The notes: generated from the sequence alone by a model not told the origin. A DNA stretch of 64,000 nucleotides from Paenibacillus daejeonensis DSM 15491 (GCF_000378385.1 NZ_KB899660.1:558001-622000); one strand, 5' to 3'. Numbered from the stretch's first letter, positions 17,196 to 26,451 are shown. Numbers and translations: made by a program.

Positions 17196-17870
17196 CTAGG
17201 AAGCTGTGCCATTGGCCGCCGGCGGTATCGAGGCACCTTCCGACGTATGCGGCGGCCGCTTGTCTGTTCCTTGGTGTGTCAAGGTTGGCGGCCGCATGGC
17301 TCGCTTGCGGTACCAACGGTCCGCCAGGATGGCGGCGACCGTTGCAATGGCTGTAGCGAGCAAGGTCGTCCCTACGATTTCCGCAGGATGTGCAGAGCCA
17401 TAATTCATACGGATAGCAATCAGCGTGGTCGGAACAAGTGTAATGCTGGAGGTGTTGAGCGCCAGCAGGGTACACATGGCCGGTGTAGCTGTTTCTTTGT
17501 CGGGATTGAGCTTCTGCAGCTCCTGCATCGCCTTGATCCCCATTGGGGTGGCAGCATTGCCCAACCCCAAAATATTGGCGCTCATGTTGGTCATAATGTA
17601 TCCTAATGCGGGATGCCCCTTGGGTACATCAGGGAAGAGGAAGCGGACGAGTGGACTAAGCAGCGTCGCTAGCTTGCGCAGCAGGCCTGCGTCCTCCCCA
17701 ATCCGCATGATCCCCATCCAGAACACCAGCACGCTTATGAGGCCGAAGCTGACCGTTACACCTGTTTTGGCACCTTCAAAAGCGGCCTGCGTTACAGCCT
17801 CCAGCTTGCCTGTGAAAGCGGCGAATACGACACTGATAGTCATCAGCAGCAGCCAAATCCAGTTTACCAT
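17196..17870 (-). CDS. spmA: Spore maturation protein A
   Basis: 224 residues with about five membrane segments and a Gate domain. The recognisable stretches are GLISVLVFWMGIMRI (about 42-56), ANILGLGNAATPMGIKAM (about 99-116) and LLALNTSSITLVP (about 133-145). SpmA works with SpmB in spore core dehydration and heat resistance. Its ATG overlaps the end of dacB by 7 bp. The C-terminal tail (about 190-224) is polar and low complexity. Confidence 0.93.
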   Translation of the reverse strand: MVNWIWLLLMTISVVFAAFTGKLEAVTQAAFEGAKTGVTVSFGLISVLVFWMGIMRIGEDAGLLRKLATLLSPLVRFLFPDVPKGHPALGYIMTNMSANILGLGNAATPMGIKAMQELQKLNPDKETATPAMCTLLALNTSSITLVPTTLIAIRMNYGSAHPAEIVGTTLLATAIATVAAILADRWYRKRAMRPPTLTHQGTDKRPPHTSEGASIPPAANGTAS

Positions 17871-19048
17871 CGCTCTCCCCCCGCTCCGAAGACGCTAAGC
17901 AGCACACGGTAGAGCGAGAACATGAACGATTCCGTCTGTTGACGGCTAGAGGATACCGTCTGAGCCGCATCGGTCGTCCTGCTCCCCGATGCACGGGATT
18001 CGGGAGGAGGACTCTCCTTGAGCGGCACAGCTCCTATCAGATCTTCCTCCATGTAATACTCCAGTCTGCCGCGGTGTCCCAGCGCATAGTCAATGGATGT
18101 CGGATCGGTGGCCACCAGTTTGGCCTTTACACTCGCTTGCTCACCCACTGCCATTGGATAGCGCAAGGTTCCCAAGGCAACGTAGGGATGCCCCGTCACC
18201 TTCTGACCGATCCGGATCAGGTCCGCGCTGGGGTAGTGCTCGAAAGCCCAGTCCAGCAGCTTGCGGTGATCCGCCCAGTCATCCCCGTCATTAAGCGTAA
18301 CGACCGCAATCTGCTGACCTTCGCGGGTGGCCGACGAGACAAGACAGCGCAGCGCCTGCTTGGTATAGCCCGTTTTGACGCCGTCCGCTCCTTCATACAT
18401 GGCGAGCATTTTGTTTTTGTTAGTCCATGTGTAGTCCCAGGGATCATGAGGATTGGGTACTTTTTTGATACGGGTTTTGACGATCTCTTGAAACACGGAA
18501 TTGCGCAGCGCATAAGCTGTCAATTTGGCAAGATCATTGGCTGAGGAATAATGCTCTGGATGATCCAGTCCGTGCGGATTCATAAAATGACTCTGTTCGA
18601 GTCCAAGCCAGGTCGCTTTTTCATTCATGAGATGAACGAAGCCTGCTTCCGAACCGCCGACATGCTCTGCAATGGCAGTAGCTGCATCGTTGCCTGAGCG
18701 GAGCATCAGTCCATACAACAAATGGTGAAGACTCATTTCTTCGTTGAGTTGCAGATAGATAGAGGAGCCTTCCTTGCCTACCGCACCTTTGCCGGCTTTG
18801 ACAATGTCCGCCAAATTACCATGTTCGATAGCAACAATGGCCGTCATTATTTTGGTCAGGGAGGCGATTTTATTCGGCTCGTCTCCGCGCTGCGAATACA
18901 GGATTCTGCCGGACTGCACATCAATCACGGCCGCCGCGTGGGCATGAGTGGAGATGGCAGGGGCCGCTCCATACACGGGATAGACTGCAGGCAGCACCGG
19001 CCAAGCGGCACATATGGCAATGACAATAAGCAGCAATCGCTTCAGCAT
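17864..19048 (-). CDS. dacB: Sporulation D-alanyl-D-alanine carboxypeptidase DacB (PBP5*)
   Basis: 394 residues. A signal peptide (about 1-28) is followed by the penicillin-binding fold with SLTK (nucleophile serine, about residue 63), SGN (about 118-120) and KTGYT (about 221-225). In sporulation this enzyme trims cortex peptidoglycan and so sets its cross-linking. Position upstream of spmA-spmB identifies it as the spore form rather than DacA. The last 80 residues form the beta-rich C-terminal domain and a hydrophobic tail that could sit on the membrane. Confidence 0.92.
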   Translation of the reverse strand: MLKRLLLIVIAICAAWPVLPAVYPVYGAAPAISTHAHAAAVIDVQSGRILYSQRGDEPNKIASLTKIMTAIVAIEHGNLADIVKAGKGAVGKEGSSIYLQLNEEMSLHHLLYGLMLRSGNDAATAIAEHVGGSEAGFVHLMNEKATWLGLEQSHFMNPHGLDHPEHYSSANDLAKLTAYALRNSVFQEIVKTRIKKVPNPHDPWDYTWTNKNKMLAMYEGADGVKTGYTKQALRCLVSSATREGQQIAVVTLNDGDDWADHRKLLDWAFEHYPSADLIRIGQKVTGHPYVALGTLRYPMAVGEQASVKAKLVATDPTSIDYALGHRGRLEYYMEEDLIGAVPLKESPPPESRASGSRTTDAAQTVSSSRQQTESFMFSLYRVLLSVFGAGGERW

Positions 19049-19104
19049 ATGATGTTTACCCTCGCTTTCTATAGGCAGCCGCCCAGGCTGCCACAGTCTT
19101 GTAC

Positions 19105-19132
19105 ATTATATGTACGGGCCTTGCGGATATGT
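19105..19132 (-). promoter_or_regulatory. Possible SigE promoter of dacB-spmA-spmB
   Basis: On the minus strand ACATATC (19132-19126), a 13-bp spacer and CATATAAT (19112-19105) resemble the SigE pattern (KMATATT, 13-15 bp, CATACAHT). It lies about 57 bp before the dacB start. In Bacillus the operon is SigE-dependent. Confidence 0.5.
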
Positions 19133-19152
19133 CCGATGTTCACTGACACGCC

Positions 19153-19187
19153 AAAAACCGCAGCTCCAGCTACGCCGGGCTGCGGTT
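19153..19187 (-). terminator. Terminator downstream of ytfJ
   Basis: AACCGCAGC (19156-19164) pairs with GCTGCGGTT (19179-19187); on the minus strand TTTTT follows. Confidence 0.85.
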
Positions 19188-19235
19188 CGCCTGCCAAAGC
19201 ATGTGACTGCCCTTGGCACCCTGATCTGCAATAGA

Positions 19236-19730
19236 CTAGATGAGATGCCCTTTTTCATCACTAAGATGTACAAGGTCTTCCAGATCCTCGATATGCTCGT
19301 CATTTTGCGTACGTTCGGAACGGAACATCGTCTGCAGTTTATCGATGACTCGTGGCGCCGAATCAATAATTCGTTCCATCAGATGGGTCTGATTATCGAG
19401 CGGAACGACCTTCACGCCATGTGTACCGACGACCAGAAATGCTATCGGAGTAATGGACACCCCGCCGCCGCTGCCGCCGCCAAATGGTTGATTGTTGCCC
19501 GTATGCTGACCTTCCTGATTACCCGCGGCTTGTGCTTGAGTTTTGTTGCTGGTGCCATAGCCGATATCGCTACCTCCAGCCACAAAACCAAAGCCCACCT
19601 TGGAAATTGGCATGATCACGCTGCCGTCAGGAGTTTGTACAGGACTTCCAACGATTGTGTCTACATCCACCATTTCCTTGATGTTTTCCATAGCCGTTTG
19701 CATTAACCCTTGAATAGGATGTTCTGCCAT
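19236..19730 (-). CDS. ytfJ: GerW family sporulation protein YtfJ
   Basis: 164 residues from the ATG at 19730, which has AAAGGAGGCC upstream. The family is defined by MAEHPIQGLMQTAMENIKEMVDVDTIVG-type openings and the stretch MPISKVGFGFVAGGSD, both visible. A glycine-rich region (FGGGSGGGVSITPIAFLVV, about 94-112) follows. YtfJ is a conserved spore protein made in the forespore; its molecular role is not well defined. Its start lies 28 bp inside the end of the DUF2953 gene, as in Bacillus where the two genes are adjacent. Confidence 0.92.
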   Translation of the reverse strand: MAEHPIQGLMQTAMENIKEMVDVDTIVGSPVQTPDGSVIMPISKVGFGFVAGGSDIGYGTSNKTQAQAAGNQEGQHTGNNQPFGGGSGGGVSITPIAFLVVGTHGVKVVPLDNQTHLMERIIDSAPRVIDKLQTMFRSERTQNDEHIEDLEDLVHLSDEKGHLI

Positions 19731-20395
19731 GTGGTGAGGCCTCCTTTCACCCTTCGTATACGAACCAGTAATTGCAGTCCGGCAACTATAGCATAACCGA
19801 ACCGGATTTTTGCTATACAAGACCACTCCGTTGAAAAATGACTATGGCTGTAAATCGGCGTCACGGTCATGTAGGGAACCGCACGTAGTCTAGTAAATTG
19901 CGAGGATACGCCAAGCAAGGTGCTCTGGATTGTCCACATCGCACCGCAAGCCATCGCTGTCCATGCAGCGTCTCCTGTTCCTACAGCAGTCTGCCAACGC
20001 CATTCTTCCAGCTTCACATGACGAAGAGACCTGCCGACCCAATTAAACATTCGATCGGTGTGCTGAATTAATAGCTTGTACTCTTCCAGCCGATTCATCA
20101 CTGTCTTTACACCGATTCGTTCTTCAGATTCGGTTGTGGAGCCCTCTTGTCGCTGGTTTTTGGTTTTTGTCTTAATATCCACCGCGCCGGGAGCCATTGT
20201 CATGATGGGTACTTCCCACACATAATTAATCAACCCAAATAACGCCCGAATATGAAAAGAAAGTTGGTCATCCTCGTTTTTTCGGGTCAGTCTTCCTATT
20301 GCAACAACATGAGAGGAACATAGGATTACAACGGCCAAAAAAAAGAGACCCGCCGCGATTAGCCACACTATCCACCCCTCCGGGAACCCTCGCAT
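19703..20395 (-). CDS. ytfI: DUF2953 family membrane protein (YtfI-like)
   Basis: 230 residues. One N-terminal membrane segment (about 8-27) and a second hydrophobic stretch around the centre (ACGAMWTIQSTLLGV). The motifs LSFHIRALFGLINYVWEVP (about 45-63), GTGDAAWTAMACG (about 141-153) and VTPIYS (about 180-185) are those of DUF2953. It is coupled to ytfJ by overlap, which suggests a spore role. The function is unknown. Confidence 0.82.
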   Translation of the reverse strand: MRGFPEGWIVWLIAAGLFFLAVVILCSSHVVAIGRLTRKNEDDQLSFHIRALFGLINYVWEVPIMTMAPGAVDIKTKTKNQRQEGSTTESEERIGVKTVMNRLEEYKLLIQHTDRMFNWVGRSLRHVKLEEWRWQTAVGTGDAAWTAMACGAMWTIQSTLLGVSSQFTRLRAVPYMTVTPIYSHSHFSTEWSCIAKIRFGYAIVAGLQLLVRIRRVKGGLTTWQNILFKG

Positions 20396-20455
20396 CAGCG
20401 GTTCACCCCGTTTCCTGAATCTGGATAGATGTAGTATAGGCTAATCTGGCACGTC

Positions 20456-21085
20456 TCATACGTTGTCGTTACGATCAGAGTCTTCTTCGTTATATTCATC
20501 CAAGGTGAGCTGGCGTTCATCCAGCTTCTCAAACAAAGCCTGTGTCTGCTCATCCAGCATGTCCTCGGCATCCATAGCGGCAGGCTCTGGCAGTGCATTG
20601 AGGTCGGACAAGCCGAAATAATCCAAAAATGCTTTTGTGGTCCCGTACAGGATCGGCCTGCCGATTGCCTCGGCGCGCCCGACTTCCTCTATGAGGTCCT
20701 TGCCCACCAAGGTATGAAGCGCGCGATCCGTCTTGACGCCCCGAATTTCTTCAATTTCTACCCGGGTAATCGGCTGCCGGTAGGCAACGATCGACAGGGT
20801 TTCGAGGGCAGCCTGGGACAGACTTGCACGACTAGGAGAATGCGCCAGTCGCTCAAAATAAATCGCATGATCCGGATTGGTTGTCAAACGGTAGGCACCC
20901 GCTACTTCGGCAATGCGGATACCCCGTTTGTTTTTTACCATGGATTTGCGAAGCTCTGACAGCGCCTCGGATACAACCTGGGCCTCCTGCCCCGTGACCT
21001 CGGCCATCTGTTTAGTTGTTATGCCTTCATCGCCGACCATAAAGAGCAAGCCCTCAATAATCGACTTCAATTTCGGAAAGTCCAC
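20456..21085 (-). CDS. scpB: Segregation and condensation protein B
   Basis: 209 residues from a GTG start. ScpB is the double winged-helix subunit that dimerises and binds ScpA in the Smc-ScpAB condensin. The sequence begins KLKSIIEGLLFMVGDEGI and contains ALETLSIVAYRQPITRVEIEEIRG (about residues 90-113), the best-conserved part of the family. Its start lies 32 bp inside the end of scpA, showing coupling. The acidic C-terminus is typical. Confidence 0.95.
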   Translation of the reverse strand: MDFPKLKSIIEGLLFMVGDEGITTKQMAEVTGQEAQVVSEALSELRKSMVKNKRGIRIAEVAGAYRLTTNPDHAIYFERLAHSPSRASLSQAALETLSIVAYRQPITRVEIEEIRGVKTDRALHTLVGKDLIEEVGRAEAIGRPILYGTTKAFLDYFGLSDLNALPEPAAMDAEDMLDEQTQALFEKLDERQLTLDEYNEEDSDRNDNV

Positions 21086-21833
21086 TCTCTGCTGCTTCCC
21101 CTCTCCAATGAATCACGATATCGTCAAACAACTGATGCTGAAAGCAGTGAACCTGCTTCATCTTCATCAGCTCCAGAATGGCCAGAAACGTCACAACAAT
21201 CTCATGCCGGTCCAAATCCTTGCGGACCAGCCGCGAGAAACGGACCATCTGGTTCTCCTTGAGCAGTTCGACGATATCCATAATCCGGTCTTTCACTGAG
21301 ATCTCATCTCTTCTCACTGTTGCAACAAATGACCGCCTGGCAGCCCGTTTCAACGCTTTCTGAAAAGCGGCGATCAGATCCGACACGCCAAGACCTTTGA
21401 CCGGGTTTTCCACGATCTCTGGGAGGAATGGCGTTAAATCCTCGGGCTCCTTGGTGTACACAAGACTGCGTTCATACTCCTTGGTACGGAGTTCTTCCGC
21501 AATTAGCTTGTATTTCCGATACTCTACCAGCTTCTGAATGAGCTCATCATGCGGATCGAGGCCGTCATCCATCCACTCGTCGTATACTTCATCCACAATG
21601 GGCGGCTTCGGCAGCAGCTGTCGGCTCTTGATGGACAGCAGTGTGGCTGCCATGACCAAAAATTCGCTGGTCACATCGAGCTCCAGCTCCTGCATCGCCT
21701 CCAGATACGCGACATACTGATCCGCGATGTCGCTCAGGGACACTTCATGAATATCGATCTCGGCCTTGTCAATCAGATGGAGGAGCAAATCCAGTGGTCC
21801 TTCAAAGCTCTCCAGCTTATAGAGCATCGTCAC
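21054..21833 (-). CDS. scpA: Segregation and condensation protein A
   Basis: 259 residues. ScpA is the kleisin that bridges the Smc heads. The N-terminal domain (about 1-90) shows YKLESFEGPLDLLLHLI and the helical SMC-binding region; the C-terminal winged helix (about 180-255) includes FLAILELMKMKQV. The GTG at 21833 has GGGAGG 8 bases upstream; an ATG two codons later is possible. It lies 25 bp downstream of ribH with no visible terminator, so read-through from the riboflavin operon is likely. Confidence 0.95.
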   Translation of the reverse strand: MTMLYKLESFEGPLDLLLHLIDKAEIDIHEVSLSDIADQYVAYLEAMQELELDVTSEFLVMAATLLSIKSRQLLPKPPIVDEVYDEWMDDGLDPHDELIQKLVEYRKYKLIAEELRTKEYERSLVYTKEPEDLTPFLPEIVENPVKGLGVSDLIAAFQKALKRAARRSFVATVRRDEISVKDRIMDIVELLKENQMVRFSRLVRKDLDRHEIVVTFLAILELMKMKQVHCFQHQLFDDIVIHWRGEAAESGLSEIEVDY

Positions 21834-21858
21834 GTGGGTATCCTCCCGCTGCGGCGAA

Positions 21859-22329
21859 TCAGTTTTCCAGCGCCTTGGTCAGGTTCGCCATCTCGATGGC
21901 AGAAGCGGCCGCTTCCCAGCCCTTATTACCCGCTTTGGTACCGGCACGCTCGACGGCCTGCTCAATGGAATCAGTGGTCAAGACGCCGAAGATCGTCGGT
22001 ACGCCAGTTTTCAGGTTGATGGCAGCTACACCTTTGGCTGTTTCGCTGCAGACATAATCAAAATGCGGTGTAGATCCACGGATAACCGTACCCAACGTAA
22101 TGACCGCATCATATTTGCCGCTTTCGGCCATTTTTTGGGCAATCAACGGAATTTCAAATGCTCCTGGTACCCAGGCAACCTCAATCTCTTCGTCTGTTGC
22201 GCCATGACGCTTCAGGGCATCGAGGGCCCCGCTCAGCAAACGCGAGGTAATAAATTCGTTAAACCTACCGACAACTATGCCATACTTCAATCCTTGGGAA
22301 ACGAGTTGACCTTCATACATGCGTGTCAT
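21859..22329 (-). CDS. ribH: 6,7-dimethyl-8-ribityllumazine synthase
   Basis: 156 residues, the standard length. The enzyme joins 5-amino-6-ribitylamino-uracil with dihydroxybutanone phosphate. Conserved active-site stretches are GRFNEFIT (about 21-28), VPGAFEIP (about 54-61), [16 protein letters not shown] (about 79-94) with the catalytic histidine, and FGVLTTDS (about 113-120). It is last in the ribD-ribE-ribBA-ribH operon, 6 bp after ribBA. Confidence 0.96.
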   Translation of the reverse strand: MTRMYEGQLVSQGLKYGIVVGRFNEFITSRLLSGALDALKRHGATDEEIEVAWVPGAFEIPLIAQKMAESGKYDAVITLGTVIRGSTPHFDYVCSETAKGVAAINLKTGVPTIFGVLTTDSIEQAVERAGTKAGNKGWEAAASAIEMANLTKALEN

Positions 22330-22335
22330 TCTATC

Positions 22336-23595
22336 TCATCCTTCCTTTTGTTCAATCTCTTGATTGATGGGGAGTGGTTCTGCTTCATCAAAACGCAGCA
22401 TATGGCCAAGTTTAGCCTGCTTGGTATGCAAATACTTGGAATTATCCTGATTCTCCGGCATCTGCAGCGGCACCCGCTCTACAACCTCGATGCCATAGCC
22501 CTCGAGTCCCTTGATTTTGCGGGGATTGTTGGTTAACAGACGCATCTTGCTAATGCCCAGATCCTTAAGAATTTGAGCGCCAATTCCGTAATCGCGCAAA
22601 TCAGGAGCAAAACCAAGTTTAATATTCGCGTCGACGGTGTCCAATCCCTGCTCCTGCAGGGCGTAAGCTTTCAATTTATTGATAAGCCCAATACCGCGGC
22701 CTTCTTGACGCATATAGAGAAGCACGCCTCTGCCGGCTTCGTCGATTTGCTGAAGCGCGGCTGCAAGCTGGGGACCACAGTCGCAACGGTGAGAGTGAAA
22801 CACATCGCCGGTCAAACATTCGGAATGCACACGTACCAGCGCCGGCTGATCCGGGTCAATTTGTCCTTTTACCAGGGCGACATGCTCTTTACCATCGACC
22901 TCATTTGTGTATGCAACTGCCCGGAATACACCGAAGTCAGTCGGCATGTTCACTTCAACGATGCGCTCGACGAGCTTTTCCTTCTCATTGCGGTAGTGAA
23001 TCAGATCTTGAATCGTAATCAGCTTTAATCCATGCTTCTCACGGAATTCGATCAAGTCAGGCAGTCTGGCCATGGTTCCGTCTTCCTTGATGATTTCGCA
23101 GATTACGGCAGCCGGCTTGGAACCGCACATCCGTGCAAGGTCTATCGCAGCTTCCGTGTGGCCTGCACGCCGCAGCACCCCGCCTTTTTTGGCAATCAGC
23201 GGAAAGATATGGCCCGGTCTCCGGAAATCCCCCGCTTTGGTGTCAGGGTCAATTAACCGGCGGACTGTCTCTGCACGCTCAGGGGCCGAGATTCCTGTGG
23301 AAGTTGAGATATGGTCAACGGATACGGTAAAGGCTGTGCCGTGATAGTCGGTGTTGTGCGAAACCATCGGCGGCAGATCCAGTTCCTCCGCGCGCTCTGG
23401 TGTAATCGGCACACACACAAGCCCCCGTGCCTCCTTGATCATGAAGTTAATCAGATCCGGTGTAGCCTTGTCCGCCAGCGCGATCAGATCTCCTTCATTC
23501 TCACGGTCCTCATCATCCACGACAATGATCGACTTGCCCAATATCAAATCATAAATGGCTTCTTCTATGGCGTCAAATGAAACGGCGTCCTGCAT
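22336..23595 (-). CDS. ribBA: Bifunctional DHBP synthase / GTP cyclohydrolase II
   Basis: 419 residues. The N-terminal half (about 1-205) is dihydroxybutanone phosphate synthase with [12 protein letters not shown] (about 26-37) and HTEAAIDL. The C-terminal half (about 208-405) is GTP cyclohydrolase II with the zinc cysteines in [15 protein letters not shown] (about 260-274) and [11 protein letters not shown]. These enzymes supply both branches of riboflavin precursor synthesis. It is in the operon between ribE and ribH. Confidence 0.96.
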   Translation of the reverse strand: MQDAVSFDAIEEAIYDLILGKSIIVVDDEDRENEGDLIALADKATPDLINFMIKEARGLVCVPITPERAEELDLPPMVSHNTDYHGTAFTVSVDHISTSTGISAPERAETVRRLIDPDTKAGDFRRPGHIFPLIAKKGGVLRRAGHTEAAIDLARMCGSKPAAVICEIIKEDGTMARLPDLIEFREKHGLKLITIQDLIHYRNEKEKLVERIVEVNMPTDFGVFRAVAYTNEVDGKEHVALVKGQIDPDQPALVRVHSECLTGDVFHSHRCDCGPQLAAALQQIDEAGRGVLLYMRQEGRGIGLINKLKAYALQEQGLDTVDANIKLGFAPDLRDYGIGAQILKDLGISKMRLLTNNPRKIKGLEGYGIEVVERVPLQMPENQDNSKYLHTKQAKLGHMLRFDEAEPLPINQEIEQKEG

Positions 23596-23640
23596 CGCGC
23601 TTCGCTCCTTCGGCTAACTAGTAATGGAAATCGTCTATCG

Positions 23641-24327
23641 TTACATAAATCCGTTCTCGGATAGGAATGCCGCCGATAATCCGCTTCTTGCCGGTTGCCG
23701 GCCTTCAGATGAAGAGGGCCCTGCTGCTGATCGGCTGCCATAATGCAACAGATGGTCCATGTATTTGCCCAGCACATCTGTCTCAATATTCACCGTATCG
23801 CCTTGGCCCTTGTATTGCAGGGCTGTTTGCTTGAGGGTGTGCGGAATAATCGATACGGTCACCGCATCCTGATCCGTTGTGACGACCGTCAGACTAATGC
23901 CGTCGAGCGTGATGGAGCCCTGGGGAATGATGTAGCGCATGGCATCGGTTTGGGCAGGCATAATGCGGTAGACGACAGCATTGGCATCCTGCTTGCGCTC
24001 GGTGATAACTCCCGTTGTATCGACATGACCTTGAACGATATGTCCGCCGAACCGTCCCCCAGCCAGCATCGCCCGCTCCAGGTTGACGAGATGTCCGCTT
24101 CGCATATCCTTCAGATTGGAATGTCGGTACGTCTGCGGCATGACATCGACAGTGAAGCTCGTCTTGTCGTAAGCTACGACTGTCAGACACACACCATTGA
24201 CGGCGATGCTATCGCCCAGCTTGACATCCTCCAGCATCGTCGAGGCCTCGATGGTGAGGAGCATCGCTTCTCCTTGCCTGCCGGTATGCTTCAGGCGGCC
24301 GATCTCCTCAATCAAACCTGTGAACAT
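23641..24327 (-). CDS. ribE: Riboflavin synthase alpha chain
   Basis: 228 residues from the ATG at 24327, which gives the invariant opening MFTGLIEEIG. Upstream in-frame sequence overlaps ribD and lacks a good site. Two lumazine-binding barrels are visible, each with a VNGVCLTV- or LDGISLTV-type motif (about 45-52 and 140-147). The enzyme dismutates two lumazines to riboflavin. The C-terminal tail beyond about residue 195 is basic and low complexity. It is in the operon after ribD with a gap of 29 bp. Confidence 0.95.
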   Translation of the reverse strand: MFTGLIEEIGRLKHTGRQGEAMLLTIEASTMLEDVKLGDSIAVNGVCLTVVAYDKTSFTVDVMPQTYRHSNLKDMRSGHLVNLERAMLAGGRFGGHIVQGHVDTTGVITERKQDANAVVYRIMPAQTDAMRYIIPQGSITLDGISLTVVTTDQDAVTVSIIPHTLKQTALQYKGQGDTVNIETDVLGKYMDHLLHYGSRSAAGPSSSEGRQPARSGLSAAFLSENGFM

Positions 24328-24356
24328 AGCTTGACGCCTCCTTCTCTCGTTCCTCG

Positions 24357-25475
24357 TTAACGCTTGGACTGTCCGGGATAGACCGGATAACCGGTCAGAC
24401 AAATATCCTCCCCGACAACCTCTACCTGCATCTGGCCGATCTGCACCGCATCAGCCATCCGGTCCCAGCCGTTCAGTGCAAAATTCACCGGCGCTGCAGC
24501 TCCGCCAATAATCTTGGGCGCGTAGAACAGCATGACCTTATCAATCAAAGCAGCCTCCAGCATGGCACCATTGAGCCGTCCGCCGCCCTCGAGCAGGATG
24601 GATCCGATCTCGAGCTCGCCAAGCCGCTTCATCGCAATTCTCAGATCGACATGTTTGCCTGCCCCGCTTGCGACCACCGTAACTCCGGCTGCTTCCAGCG
24701 CCTTGATCTTGGCTGGGTCAGCCCGCTCTGTTGTCAGGATGTACGTGCGCGTCGCGCCATCCTGCAGCAAGCGTGCCGTACTGGGAAGACGCAGAGCCGA
24801 ATCTGCAACAATACGGACCGGACTAATCGCGGGAACCGACAGTCTTGTCGTCAGCAGCGGATCATCTGTGAGTGCCGTGCCGACGCCGACCATAATGCCT
24901 TCATGCTGATGCCGGAGCGTGTGAACCATTTCCCTCGCTTTGGGCCCTGTCACCCACTGGCTGTCACCGCTTTTTGCAGCGATTTTGCCGTCCAGCGTGC
25001 TCGCTGTTTTCAGCGTTACAAAAGGCCGGCCGGTCGTAATATATTTGATAAAGGCCTCGTTCAAAACTCGTGCTTCAGCAGCCAGCACGCCAACCTTTAC
25101 TTCCACACCGCACTCCCTGAGCCGCGCGATACCCCGACCTGCTACCTTCGGATTGGGATCCTCCATAGCGACAACAACCTTGGCGGCCTGTGCGGCAACA
25201 ATTCGCTCCGAGCAAGGTGGCGTCTTGCCATGATAGCTGCAAGGCTCCAACGTCACGTAGACCGTCGCCCCCTTGGCTTCCTCACCGGCCATATCCAGCG
25301 CATGCACCTCGGCATGACCAGCACCGCGCTTCAGATGTGTTCCAATCCCGATAATACGCCCCGCCTTGACGACCACACAGCCCACGACCGGGTTGATACC
25401 GGTCTGGCCCTTGGCCTTGGCTGCAATATCCAACGCGAGCCGCATGTAATATTCATCATTAATAATATCGATCAA
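24357..25475 (-). CDS. ribD: Bifunctional riboflavin biosynthesis protein RibD
   Basis: 372 residues if the TTG at 25475 is used (GTG at 25478 is equally possible); this matches normal RibD length and starts just before the conserved NDEYYMRLALDIA. The N-terminal deaminase has HAEVHAL and the zinc cysteines in PCSYHGKTPPC; the C-terminal reductase (about 150-365) has TLDGKIA and LLEGGGRLNG. The ribosome binding site GGGGGTG lies in the 3' arm of a GC-rich hairpin, so FMN control is probably translational. The frame is open back to an ATG at 25613 beside the riboswitch, but that extension is hydrophobic and unlike RibD. Confidence 0.93.
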   Translation of the reverse strand: MIDIINDEYYMRLALDIAAKAKGQTGINPVVGCVVVKAGRIIGIGTHLKRGAGHAEVHALDMAGEEAKGATVYVTLEPCSYHGKTPPCSERIVAAQAAKVVVAMEDPNPKVAGRGIARLRECGVEVKVGVLAAEARVLNEAFIKYITTGRPFVTLKTASTLDGKIAAKSGDSQWVTGPKAREMVHTLRHQHEGIMVGVGTALTDDPLLTTRLSVPAISPVRIVADSALRLPSTARLLQDGATRTYILTTERADPAKIKALEAAGVTVVASGAGKHVDLRIAMKRLGELEIGSILLEGGGRLNGAMLEAALIDKVMLFYAPKIIGGAAAPVNFALNGWDRMADAVQIGQMQVEVVGEDICLTGYPVYPGQSKR

Positions 25476-25481
25476 CACAGA

Positions 25482-25510
25482 CACCCCCGGAGCAGCTGCC
25501 TCCGGGGGTG
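25482..25510 (-). promoter_or_regulatory. Expression-platform hairpin holding the ribD ribosome binding site
   Basis: CACCCCCGGAG (minus strand, 25510-25500) pairs fully with CTCCGGGGGTG (25492-25482) around a 7-nt loop. The second arm holds the only good Shine-Dalgarno sequence for ribD. No long T-run follows, which favours ribosome-site hiding over termination. Confidence 0.65.
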
Positions 25511-25612
25511 AGATGATGTAGGGATACATGATGATGGCAAATTCAAACAAGCTGCAGAATTGTGAAAAAAAGAACAATCCTAGCAAGCCGCAGAATATGA
25601 AATCTTCAAGCA

Positions 25613-25823
25613 TCTCCTTCTCCCATCCAGACTGTACTGTCGGTCCCGGATTTGCACCAGGTCCACCGTTGGATCAGCCGGTGACCTCATGTGAGGTACA
25701 CCGCACGATCCACCGGGTCACGGACTGACGGAAGCAGGTTGTCCAAGGAACCTGTTGGTTTCATGGACGATAAACCTGCTCCCGATCACCGCCGGTTAGG
25801 AATTTCACCTACCCCGAAGGAAA
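25613..25823 (-). promoter_or_regulatory. FMN riboswitch (RFN element)
   Basis: Minus-strand sequence from 25823 has TTCCTTCGGGGTAGGTGAAA, AACCGGCGGTGAT and, at the 3' end, CAGTCTGGATGGGAGAAGGA, all hallmark RFN stretches. The closing stem is TTTCCTTC (25823-25816) with GAAGGAGA (25620-25613). At about 211 nt it is longer than usual because of an extended arm (GCAGGTT...AACCTGC, about 25778-25735). It precedes ribD. Confidence 0.95.
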
Positions 25824-25844
25824 GCTGCATTACTTTTGTAAGTA

Positions 25845-25873
25845 ATATTACCACTGAATGCTTTAAAAAGCAA
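25845..25873 (-). promoter_or_regulatory. SigA-type promoter of the riboflavin operon
   Basis: Minus strand TTGCTT (25873-25868), 17-bp spacer, TAATAT (25850-25845), about 20 bp before the riboswitch begins. Confidence 0.65.
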
Positions 25874-25910
25874 TGTCATTTGTCACAACTACGACTCATT
25901 TTGTCGTTAC

Positions 25911-25937
25911 AACCAATGAAAGATCCCATCATTGGTT
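25911..25937 (-). terminator. Hairpin after the cyclophilin gene (weak terminator)
   Basis: AACCAATGA (25911-25919) and TCATTGGTT (25929-25937) form a perfect 9-bp stem 12 bp after the stop. No clear T-run follows on the minus strand, so its terminator role is uncertain. Confidence 0.4.
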
Positions 25938-25949
25938 TACTAACAAAAT

Positions 25950-26381
25950 TTACGCTTCGACTACTTCGACTGTTTCCATCTTGTCGCGGCCTTTGAATGC
26001 ATCCACATGCTCCATGCCTTTAACGACCTTGCCAAAAACTGTATGACCGCCGTCAAGATGCGGTTGCGGTTGATAGCAAATATAGAATTGGCTGCCGCCT
26101 GTGTTCCGTCCTGCATGAGCCATCGCCAGTGTGCCGCGTTCATGCTTGTTCGGGTTGATCTCACAATCGATCTGGTACCCAGGTCCGCCAGCGCCAGTGC
26201 CGTCAGGACAGCCGCCTTGCGCGACAAAGCCTGGAATCACGCGATGAAAGTTCAATCCGTTATAGAAACCACTATTGGCCAATTTTTCGAAGTTGGCTAC
26301 TGTGTTGGGCGCGTCTGTATCGAAAAGATCCAGAACGATTTCTGCGCCGTTTTCCATTTTGATTTTTGCTTGTTTTGCCAT
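25950..26381 (-). CDS. Cyclophilin-type peptidyl-prolyl cis-trans isomerase
   Basis: 143 residues from the ATG at 26381, which has AAGGAGTG upstream. An in-frame extension to 26603 is only read-through of the adjacent repeat and is rejected. The cyclophilin fold is clear: [14 protein letters not shown] (about 43-56, catalytic arginine), [20 protein letters not shown] (about 83-102) and [12 protein letters not shown] (about 107-118). No signal peptide, so it acts in the cytoplasm on prolyl bonds during protein folding. It is comparable to Bacillus PpiB. Confidence 0.93.
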   Translation of the reverse strand: MAKQAKIKMENGAEIVLDLFDTDAPNTVANFEKLANSGFYNGLNFHRVIPGFVAQGGCPDGTGAGGPGYQIDCEINPNKHERGTLAMAHAGRNTGGSQFYICYQPQPHLDGGHTVFGKVVKGMEHVDAFKGRDKMETVEVVEA

Positions 26382-26415
26382 GCCAATCACTCCTTGATAT
26401 CGTATGTATGGTACC

Positions 26416-26444
26416 ATCTTACTACAATTGCAGCGCAATCGCAA
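26416..26444 (-). promoter_or_regulatory. Possible cyclophilin promoter
   Basis: Minus strand TTGCGA (26444-26439), 17-bp spacer, TAAGAT (26421-26416). It lies between the repeat at 26452-26615 and the gene, so that repeat is upstream of this transcript. Confidence 0.5.
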
Positions 26445-26451
26445 AAATCGG

